This document shows, one piece after another, positions 1 to 3,796 of a DNA stretch of 5,351 nucleotides (its first letter is position 1; each line of letters begins with the position of its first letter). The DNA lies in NCBI GenBank assembly GCA_027019885.1, contig JALUWC010000553.1, positions 1 to 5,351 on the forward strand, given 5' to 3'. Under the pieces are notes generated by a model. It saw only the letters and a list, made by a program, of their open reading frames with translations, searched no databases and was not told where the DNA came from. Made by a program: the position numbers and the translations under genes. The DNA comes from Geoglobus sp. GTDB lineage: Archaea > Halobacteriota > Archaeoglobi > Archaeoglobales > Archaeoglobaceae.

Positions 1-157
1 CTTTCAGATAAATTTAAGAGCCAGAAAACCCTGTGCACACATAATTGCTGTTGAAATCGCAAAAGCCCTTAAAAGCTACGACGAGGTTGACGCCTACTAC
101 ATAGACTTCACCAGCATTTCAGCGAGAAGGGGATGGAGGTTTGGCTGGAGGAGGTGA
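1..157 (+). CDS. C-terminal end of an unrecognised protein (cut by left edge)
   Basis: Only the last 51 codons are visible, in the frame beginning at base 2, ending with TGA at 155-157. The tail is a mix of a helical stretch (…IIAVEIAKALKSYDEV…), a possible beta strand (DAYYIDFTS) and a basic, tryptophan-rich end (RRGWRFGWRR). I do not recognise the family and assign no function. The frame is open from the edge and its codons resemble those of its neighbours. The stop lies 3 bases before the dUTPase start, and the last two arginine codons form part of that gene's ribosome binding site. The two genes are therefore very likely co-transcribed and translationally coupled. The basic end could contact nucleic acid, but that is a guess from composition only. 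Confidence 0.7.
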   Translation, partial: FQINLRARKPCAHIIAVEIAKALKSYDEVDAYYIDFTSISARRGWRFGWRR

Positions 158-158
158 G
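147..158 (+). promoter_or_regulatory. Strong Shine-Dalgarno for the dUTPase gene
   Basis: GGAGGTGA at 150-157 is complementary to the archaeal 16S rRNA 3' end (…AUCACCUCC). It sits 3 bases before the ATG at 161. It overlaps the last codons and the stop of the upstream gene, so it both fixes the dUTPase start and implies coupling with that gene. Confidence 0.85.
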
Positions 159-160
159 AT

Positions 161-664
161 ATGAGCTGCATATCAAAAAAAGAAATAAGAAGACTGATAC
201 TGGAAAAAAACCTCATCTCAGACTATGTAGATCTCGAAACCCAGCTTCAGCCAAATGGATTTGACTGCACTCTCAGAAAGATAGGAAAGATAAATGGGGA
301 AGGGAGGCTCGATTTTGATAACAGCATGAGGGAGCTGCCCGAAGTCATGGAGATAGAGTTCAGCAATGACTGGGTTTATCTTCAGAAGGGATACTACAGA
401 GCATACATAAATGAAATTGTGAAAATTCCGGAAAACATGATGGCTCTTGCAAGACCCAGATCGAGTTTGATAAGAGCCGGAGCAAATGTTCTTACTGCTG
501 TGTGGGATGCCGGTTATGAGGGCAGAAGTGAGGTGGGACTGGTTGTTTACAATGAAAAGGGAATATGGCTTAAAAGGAATGCAAGAATTGTTCAGCTCGT
601 CTTTTTCACTCTTGACAGTGAAACAGAAGGGTATAGAGGTGTGTACAGGGGAGAGAACATCTGA
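161..664 (+). CDS. dut: Archaeal dUTP diphosphatase, dCTP deaminase superfamily
   Basis: A 167-residue cytosolic enzyme predicted to hydrolyse dUTP to dUMP and pyrophosphate, which keeps uracil out of DNA and supplies the dTMP precursor. The sequence shows the superfamily pattern in order: LQPNGFDCTL (29-38), the phosphate-binding ARPRSSLIRAG (97-107), the core AVWDAGYEGR (113-122), a strand ending in VVYN (128-131), IVQLVFF (143-149) and the tail YRGVYRGEN (158-166). Asp116 fits the dUTPase aspartate that activates water. In dCTP deaminases the strand before the Asn reads TLELSN and carries the catalytic Glu; here it reads GLVVYN, so that Glu is replaced by Val. This favours a pure dUTPase over a deaminase or bifunctional enzyme. 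Length fits the archaeal Dut family. The start is fixed by a strong ribosome binding site. The gene converges with the amidohydrolase gene. Confidence 0.85.
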   Translation: MSCISKKEIRRLILEKNLISDYVDLETQLQPNGFDCTLRKIGKINGEGRLDFDNSMRELPEVMEIEFSNDWVYLQKGYYRAYINEIVKIPENMMALARPRSSLIRAGANVLTAVWDAGYEGRSEVGLVVYNEKGIWLKRNARIVQLVFFTLDSETEGYRGVYRGENI

Positions 665-672
665 CCATGTGT

Positions 673-1638
673 TCAGGAGAATTTTATTTTCTCCCTTATT
701 ATCTCCACAACATCGCAGCTCTCTGCTCTCCTGATTACAGATGGAATTACATTCCCCCTGCCACGCATCTTTTCGGGTTTTATCAGCATGTAGCTCTCAA
801 AAAAAGGGTTCCTGACTGCTGCTCTGAAAAGCCTTTCAGGGTCTATGAAATAACTTGCAAATTTGAGTTCATCCAGCATTGATGGAGTGGCAATCATGGC
901 ATTGTCTGTCCCGATCATCCATTTTTCATAGTCAGAAAGCATTGTATAGGCTTCTTTTCTGAAAACATTGAAAAAGGCATTTGATCTGAAGCAGGACACA
1001 ATGTAGATTCCCTCATCCATTGTCTGAATGAGCTGATCTCTTTCGGCCATGTTCATGTGAACAACAAAATCAGGTTCAAGTGCTAATGCGCCTTCAACAT
1101 CGTTACTGTCCATCTCCCCTGCATGTATCGCAAAAATAAGCCTCTTTCTCCTCGCCATTTCCCTGCATTCCTCAAGAAGGCTGTAATCGTGATCCCTGAC
1201 ACTGCTGAAGTTAAAGCCGTGAGATACTTCTGAAAGTTTTTCAGCCTCCTCAGCAGATGATGGTCTTGACAGTGCCAGAAGTATTCTCTCCCGATCTGCC
1301 ATGAGATAAAGCCTGAATCCTTCCAGACCTTCCTCTCTGAACTCAAGAGACGTTGAGGATGTCTTTTTTATCATATCAATTGACCTTCTCATTCCCTCAA
1401 CTATCTCATTCCCATCAGCCTCCTGAAGTTTTCTGAACTTGTATCCTTCAGGCCCCACAAGCTTTTCAAGAGGCATTGGTGGTGCCTCAATGAACGAATC
1501 TCCAATATGGGTGTGAGCATTGAAGAATGCGGGAATTAGGATGTAGTCATGTTGAACATCAGAGGCCTCAAATCTCAATTCACCATCTCTGACGAGAAAC
1601 CCAGTTTCATTTCTCATCACATCAAGGACTCTGAACAT
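673..1638 (-). CDS. Metal-dependent amidohydrolase (deaminase-like, cytosine deaminase/MtaD type)
   Basis: A 321-residue amidohydrolase-superfamily enzyme with a TIM-barrel metal site. Counting from the ATG at 1638, the ligand set is complete: HTH in PAFFNAHTHIGDS (His42, His44), the His of FAIHAGE (His172, with Glu175 as the likely acid/base), His194 in VVHMNMA and Asp245 in MIGTDNAM. The CFRSN segment (216-220) resembles the CPxSN of nucleobase and adenosine-derivative deaminases. Together these suggest one metal and hydrolytic deamination of a nucleobase-like or related ring; the substrate cannot be read from the sequence. It is shorter than typical family members (about 400-430 residues), mostly through a reduced N-terminal beta-sandwich. 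A TTG at 1656 would add six residues, but the ATG at 1638 lies 25-26 bases after a TATA-like box and has no Shine-Dalgarno, so a leaderless message is more likely. It diverges from secG and converges with dut. Confidence 0.8.
   Translation of the reverse strand: MFRVLDVMRNETGFLVRDGELRFEASDVQHDYILIPAFFNAHTHIGDSFIEAPPMPLEKLVGPEGYKFRKLQEADGNEIVEGMRRSIDMIKKTSSTSLEFREEGLEGFRLYLMADRERILLALSRPSSAEEAEKLSEVSHGFNFSSVRDHDYSLLEECREMARRKRLIFAIHAGEMDSNDVEGALALEPDFVVHMNMAERDQLIQTMDEGIYIVSCFRSNAFFNVFRKEAYTMLSDYEKWMIGTDNAMIATPSMLDELKFASYFIDPERLFRAAVRNPFFESYMLIKPEKMRGRGNVIPSVIRRAESCDVVEIIREKIKFS
676..694. terminator. Possible hairpin/U-rich terminator between convergent genes
   Basis: The inverted repeat GGAGAA (676-681) and TTCTCC (689-694) encloses a 7-base T-rich loop, TTTTATT. 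It begins 12 bases after the dUTPase stop and lies inside the last codons of the opposite gene. Archaeal termination often uses T-rich stretches, here TTTTATTTT at 682-690 on the plus strand. The T-rich part sits in the loop rather than after the stem, and the repeat is short, so the call is weak. Confidence 0.25.
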
Positions 1639-1645
1639 AGCAAAG

Positions 1646-1653
1646 TTAAAATA
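1646..1653 (+). promoter_or_regulatory. TATA box for secG-engB (leaderless)
   Basis: TTAAAATA is centred about 27 bases before the secG ATG at 1677, preceded by AGCAAAG, which resembles a BRE. The bases just before the ATG (CTCTTCCCC) hold no Shine-Dalgarno. A leaderless message is the simplest reading. The box lies within the 38-base spacer shared with the divergent amidohydrolase promoter. Confidence 0.55.
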
Positions 1654-1659
1654 CAATCA

Positions 1660-1667
1660 GTTTAATA
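1660..1667 (-). promoter_or_regulatory. TATA box for the amidohydrolase gene (leaderless)
   Basis: TATTAAAC on the minus strand is centred about 25-26 bases before the ATG at 1638, with the purine-rich GGGGAAGAG just upstream as a possible BRE. No Shine-Dalgarno is present. The spacing puts transcription start at or next to the ATG. Confidence 0.55.
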
Positions 1668-1676
1668 CTCTTCCCC

Positions 1677-1850
1677 ATGGCTAAGAAAGATACCTCACCA
1701 CCTCTGATGTCCTCAGCAGGAATAATGAGGTACTTTGAAGAGGAGAAGACCCAGATCAAGGTAAGCCCGAAAACAATACTGGCTCTCGGTTTTGTGATTG
1801 GAATGTTAACAATGGTTTTAAACGCATACTATGGACTCTGGCCCGGTTAA
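1677..1850 (+). CDS. secG: Preprotein translocase subunit SecG (archaeal Sec61-beta)
   Basis: A 57-residue protein, the small non-essential subunit of the SecYEG/Sec61 protein-conducting channel in the cytoplasmic membrane. The N-terminal cytosolic part carries the archaeal Sec61-beta signature: a polar start (MAKKDTS), PPLMSSAGIMRYFEEE (8-23) and IKVSPKT (27-33). One membrane helix follows (about 34-50, ILALGFVIGMLTMVLNA), and a short tail YYGLWPG would be outside the cell. Length and layout are typical of the family (about 50-60 residues). The ATG at 1677 has no Shine-Dalgarno but is correctly spaced from a TATA-like box. The last 20 bases overlap engB in another frame, so the two are probably one operon. 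It is easily missed because of its size. Confidence 0.93.
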   Translation: MAKKDTSPPLMSSAGIMRYFEEEKTQIKVSPKTILALGFVIGMLTMVLNAYYGLWPG

Positions 1851-2421
1851 CGTTGAATTTGTATTTTCTGGTAGATCAAACGTTGGAAAATCCACGGTTT
1901 TTTCCCAGCTCTTTGGAGTTGAGGTGAGAAAGGGGAAGAAACCCGGCACAACAATCAGCCCAAACTTCTTTAGATACCGCGACTTTCTCGCAACAGATCT
2001 GCCGGGTTTTGGTTACATCAGGGGTGTGAGCAAAAGGTTCAGTGAGAGAGTCAAGGATTTTATTGTGAGGTACATTGAGGAGAATTCAGACCGAATCTGG
2101 GCAGGAGTTGTTGTTATCGATTCAAAGTCGTTCAGAGAGGTTGTTGAAAGATGGGAGTCAAGGGGACACATTCCTGTAGATGTGGAGATGGTGGATTTCT
2201 TGAAGGATCTTGACATAGAGGTTTTTGTGTGCGCAAACAAGATGGATAGGGTTGATAACGCAAAAGCGGCTCTGGGATACATATCGGAGAAGACCGGAGT
2301 GCCTGAGTGCAGGATCATACCATCAATTGCCAGAGACGGTGATGTTGCTGGGCTTAAATCAGCCCTGAGAAATTTTCTCTCTGAAAGGGGAAGACCGGAT
2401 TTGCTGGGCGCTTTTAAATAA
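1831..2421 (+). CDS. engB: EngB/YihA-type GTPase, probable ribosome assembly factor
   Basis: A 196-residue TRAFAC-class GTPase. All GTP-binding motifs are visible: G1 GRSNVGKST (14-22), G2 PGTT (38-41), G3 DLPGFG (56-61), G4 NKMD (136-139) and a probable G5 near IIPSIARDG (about 162-170). In bacteria EngB assists assembly of the large ribosomal subunit; the archaeal role is inferred from homology. The segment VVIDSKSFREVVERWESRGHIP (94-115, two short pieces) replaces the bacterial IDxRHxPxxxD region and is in my recollection characteristic of archaeal members. ATG 1831 is the only suitable start: the P-loop begins 13 residues later. It lies inside the end of secG with no clear ribosome binding site, so translation likely depends on ribosomes finishing secG. 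Confidence 0.9.
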   Translation: MDSGPVNVEFVFSGRSNVGKSTVFSQLFGVEVRKGKKPGTTISPNFFRYRDFLATDLPGFGYIRGVSKRFSERVKDFIVRYIEENSDRIWAGVVVIDSKSFREVVERWESRGHIPVDVEMVDFLKDLDIEVFVCANKMDRVDNAKAALGYISEKTGVPECRIIPSIARDGDVAGLKSALRNFLSERGRPDLLGAFK

Positions 2422-2428
2422 TATTCAG

Positions 2429-2441
2429 CCTAAAATTTAGG
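2429..2441. repeat. 13-base AT-rich palindrome upstream of a promoter
   Basis: CCTAAA (2429-2434), a central A, then TTTAGG (2436-2441) form a perfect palindrome. It lies between the engB stop and the next TATA-like box at 2459-2466. As RNA it would leave at most a short stem, so a DNA operator is more plausible than a terminator. No protein can be named. Confidence 0.35.
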
Positions 2442-2458
2442 TTCCTTATCAGAGAAGA

Positions 2459-2466
2459 TTAATATA
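2459..2466 (+). promoter_or_regulatory. TATA box for the 2500-2875 gene pair
   Basis: TTAATATA with purine-rich GAGAAGA upstream (possible BRE). A start about 26 bases downstream, near 2489, would give a leader of about 11 bases. That leader contains GTGATC (2490-2495), which matches part of the Shine-Dalgarno complement, four bases before the ATG at 2500. Confidence 0.45.
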
Positions 2467-2499
2467 GAAAGAAAGCAGACTGTATTATCGTGATCTGTT

Positions 2500-2661
2500 A
2501 TGAGGAGATTTAACTGGAGACTGTTCAAGAGAAAAGGGACAAAAAAAGAGAGCATGAAGGATGAAAAGCTGCTGATGAAAAATGTCGATGAGATTAAAAA
2601 TCCTGTTGAAAATAGAGACATCCATGAAGTCGCAAAAGAAATCCTCCCGGAAGAGGATTGA
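2500..2661 (+). CDS. Small charged hypothetical protein (53 aa)
   Basis: An open frame from ATG 2500 to TGA 2659-2661. I do not recognise it. The first half is strongly basic (MRRFNWRLFKRKGTKK), the second acidic (EVAKEILPEED); nine of 53 residues are lysine. There is no membrane segment, cysteine pair or signal peptide, and the middle (about 17-50) looks helical. Support for its being real: a TATA-like box at 2459-2466, a partial Shine-Dalgarno GTGATC four bases before the ATG, and an otherwise empty 180-base stretch before the ubiquitin-like core. Its end overlaps the start of the ubiquitin-like gene by 38 bases, so the two would be translationally coupled. The alternative is a long leader in which this frame is a regulatory upstream ORF. 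Function unknown. Confidence 0.5.
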   Translation: MRRFNWRLFKRKGTKKESMKDEKLLMKNVDEIKNPVENRDIHEVAKEILPEED

Positions 2662-2875
2662 GGTAAAATTCACTTTTTTAGGGGGTTTTGAATTTAAGGA
2701 GAGAACTGTGGAGGCTGAAGAAGGTGAAACATACTCAAAGCTTCTTGAGAAGATAGGGATAAATCCCGAGACGGTGGTGGTTGTCAGGGGAACAGAGCCT
2801 GTACCGATTGATTCAAAGGCTCAGGAGGGTGAAATAAAGGTTTTGAGGGTCATATCAGGTGGTAGCACCTCATAA
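2624..2875 (+). CDS. Ubiquitin-like small modifier/sulfur carrier (MoaD/ThiS/SAMP type)
   Basis: An 83-residue beta-grasp protein. The core runs from about residue 12: IEVKFTFLGGFEFKERTVEAEE (two strands), the helix SKLLEKIGI (38-46), VVVVRGTEPVPID (51-63) and the closing strand GEIKVLRVISGG (69-80). Family members are adenylated at a C-terminal Gly-Gly by an E1-like enzyme. They then carry sulfur as a thiocarboxylate (thiamine, molybdopterin or tRNA thiolation) or are conjugated to proteins as SAMPs. Here Gly79-Gly80 is not terminal: Ser-Thr-Ser follows, so removal of the tail would be needed first. The basic N-terminus MKSQKKSSRKR is also unusual for such short proteins. ATG 2624 is chosen; ATG 2582 would add 14 basic, non-conserved residues and enlarge the overlap with the upstream frame. 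No E1, JAMM protease or partner enzyme gene lies in the window, so its pathway is open. Confidence 0.8.
   Translation: MKSQKKSSRKRIEVKFTFLGGFEFKERTVEAEEGETYSKLLEKIGINPETVVVVRGTEPVPIDSKAQEGEIKVLRVISGGSTS
2857..2870 (+). repeat. Hairpin at the diglycine codons of the ubiquitin-like gene
   Basis: AGGTG (2857-2861) and CACCT (2866-2870) form a perfect 5-base-pair stem around the 4-base loop GTAG, just before the stop at 2873-2875. It covers the Gly-Gly-Ser-Thr codons. It may be chance, a terminator-proximal structure, or a cause of sequence error. There is no T-tract after it, so it is not called a terminator. Confidence 0.35.
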
Positions 2876-2910
2876 TGATGAAAAATTTATCAGTAGAAAT
2901 CAAACAAAAC

Positions 2911-2920
2911 ATTAATAAAT
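2911..2920 (+). promoter_or_regulatory. TATA-like box for the 2963 gene
   Basis: ATTAATAAAT preceded by CAAAC is the best TATA/BRE candidate in the 87-base gap at 2876-2962. A start about 26 bases further on falls near 2938-2943, inside the inverted repeat at 2936-2956, and gives a leader of about 20 bases. Confidence 0.4.
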
Positions 2921-2935
2921 TGTGAACTGAAGTTT

Positions 2936-2956
2936 CCATATCACTCGGTGATGTGG
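2936..2956 (+). promoter_or_regulatory. Inverted repeat at the start site and ribosome binding site (operator or RNA hairpin)
   Basis: The arms CCATATCAC (2936-2944) and GTGATGTGG (2948-2956) are separated by TCG. Eight of nine pairs are Watson-Crick and one would be a U-G wobble in RNA. The right arm contains GGTGAT (2948-2953), a good Shine-Dalgarno match, and touches GGGAGTGA at 2955-2962. It could be a two-fold repressor site over the transcription start, or an RNA stem hiding the ribosome binding site if transcription begins further upstream. Confidence 0.5.
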
Positions 2957-2962
2957 GAGTGA

Positions 2963-3565
2963 ATGATGAGGAATTATCTGGTTATTGCAGAATCTGGATT
3001 CAGCGGGGTATCATTTGGATATACAATATGTCTCGAACTATCTGAAAATATTATCTGGTTCTTTTCAGAAAATCCCTTAACCATCAGAAGGATAATCGAG
3101 TCATACAACAGCAAGCCAAACATACAGACCTTCAGCTCAAGAAACTTCAACATAGCAAATCTAAACGAGATCAACATAATCCTGTCAAAAACCATAGACT
3201 CGTACAGAGGAGATATCTCAGTTTATCTGAGCCTCATATCCGAGCTCATTCTTGTGCACGGACTTGAAAAGACGTATCTGTTTCTGTCAAATCTCATGAA
3301 TAAAGTCGAAGGGAGAGAGGGGTCTGTTGTTTGTCTGATGATCAAGGACGCTCAAAGTATGAGAGATATAGTGCTGATTTCAAGGTTGTTCTCTGATGTT
3401 TTTCACTTGGAAAGCGAATTCAACGATGATAAGCCTTCACTCAGGCTGAAATCAGAAATGCCCATAAATGAGAAGTTCATTTTTGAAGTGGGTTATTCAG
3501 ACTACGAGATACATATGCCAGGAGAGGTTCGTCACTACATATCCCAATTAAAGAAGCAGAAGTGA
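2963..3565 (+). CDS. Uncharacterised protein, possibly a degenerate KaiC/RadA-type RecA fold
   Basis: A 200-residue soluble protein with no signal peptide or membrane helix. The order of segments resembles RecA-like KaiC relatives: an opening strand NYLVIAESGFSG (4-15), a second strand IIWFFSEN (30-37), a third-strand/helix region ISVYLSLISELILVHGLEKTYLFLSNL (85-111, seen as two pieces) and VVCLMIKDAQS (122-132), then VFHLES. The glycine-rich loop has no GxxGxGKT, and the usual Asp of the Walker B strand is absent, so ATP binding is unlikely. The family match is by eye only and moderate. Two ATGs stand in tandem at 2963 and 2966; GGAG at 2956-2959 is better spaced for the second. The first three full 60-base rows inside it (3001-3180) are 36% G+C (65 of 180), against about 43% in sampled rows of neighbours, a weak hint of different origin or relaxed selection. 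Confidence 0.75.
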   Translation: MMRNYLVIAESGFSGVSFGYTICLELSENIIWFFSENPLTIRRIIESYNSKPNIQTFSSRNFNIANLNEINIILSKTIDSYRGDISVYLSLISELILVHGLEKTYLFLSNLMNKVEGREGSVVCLMIKDAQSMRDIVLISRLFSDVFHLESEFNDDKPSLRLKSEMPINEKFIFEVGYSDYEIHMPGEVRHYISQLKKQK

Positions 3566-3570
3566 TTAAG

Positions 3571-3579
3571 TTTTTATAC
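3571..3579 (+). promoter_or_regulatory. TATA box for the zinc-ribbon gene (leaderless)
   Basis: TTTTTATAC is centred 25 bases before the ATG at 3600, and no Shine-Dalgarno precedes that ATG (ACCCATTCCAGAGT). It lies in the 34-base gap after the upstream stop. The five T's could also help end the upstream transcript. Confidence 0.55.
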
Positions 3580-3599
3580 TTCTCTACCCATTCCAGAGT

Positions 3600-3794
3600 A
3601 TGCCAGCAATCATCCCCCACAGGCACTGCATTGTTTGTGGAAAGGCAATAGAGCCTGAGAATATCTTCTGCGGGAGAGAATGCCAGCAGAAATACAGTGA
3701 GGATAAGAAAAAGCAGAGGAACTACATGATCTTCATGTTTGCATTGCTTTTCGGGATCTTCTTTCTGATGGTGTTCTCCAACTTTGGGAGATAA
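3600..3794 (+). CDS. Small membrane-anchored zinc-ribbon protein (DUF2116-like)
   Basis: A 64-residue protein. A treble-clef/zinc-ribbon type site is visible: HRHCIVCGKAI with CxxC at Cys10 and Cys13, then FCGRECQ with CxxxC at Cys24 and Cys28; four cysteines suffice for one zinc. A charged linker SEDKKKQRN (33-41) follows. A single C-terminal membrane helix runs from about Tyr42 to Phe59 (MIFMFALLFGIFFLMVF), so the zinc head most likely faces the cytoplasm (positive residues precede the helix). This agrees with what I recall of the archaeal DUF2116 family; its function is unknown, and I infer only a membrane-tethered binding module. The start is supported by a TATA-like box at the leaderless distance. 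The stop is 2 bases from the stop of the convergent aromatic fusion gene. Confidence 0.85.
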   Translation: MPAIIPHRHCIVCGKAIEPENIFCGRECQQKYSEDKKKQRNYMIFMFALLFGIFFLMVFSNFGR

Positions 3795-3796
3795 AA

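Noticed and set aside
1083..1346. 87-codon minus-strand frame within the amidohydrolase gene
   Set aside because: Same strand but different frame as a gene with all metal ligands in order; no recognisable motif.
1639..1656. TTG start at 1656 for the amidohydrolase, adding MYFNFA
   Set aside because: No ribosome binding site, and the TATA box would be only about 7 bases away; ATG 1638 has the right leaderless spacing.
2013..2318. 101-codon minus-strand open frame
   Set aside because: Lies wholly inside engB, whose five GTPase motifs are intact; it is a mirror frame with low-complexity Ser/Thr-rich translation.
2582..2623. ATG 2582 as the start of the ubiquitin-like protein
   Set aside because: The extra 14 residues are not part of the beta-grasp core, lack a ribosome binding site and enlarge the overlap with the upstream frame.
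2430..2673. Two overlapping minus-strand open frames of about 62 codons
   Set aside because: Phe/Ser-rich translations opposite the lysine-rich 53-residue frame, with no promoter or ribosome binding site; typical antisense shadows.
2671..2680. T-tract as a terminator after the 53-residue frame
   Set aside because: It lies inside the ubiquitin-like core coding sequence (Phe-Thr-Phe-Leu codons) without a stem; premature termination there would remove the better supported gene.
2848..2872. Frameshifting signal at the diglycine codons
   Set aside because: No slippery heptamer precedes the small hairpin; the plain frame already reaches a stop three codons later.
3775..3791. TCTCC/GGAGA hairpin at the end of the zinc-ribbon gene as a terminator
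   Set aside because: Only 5 base pairs, inside the coding sequence, and no T-tract follows on either strand.
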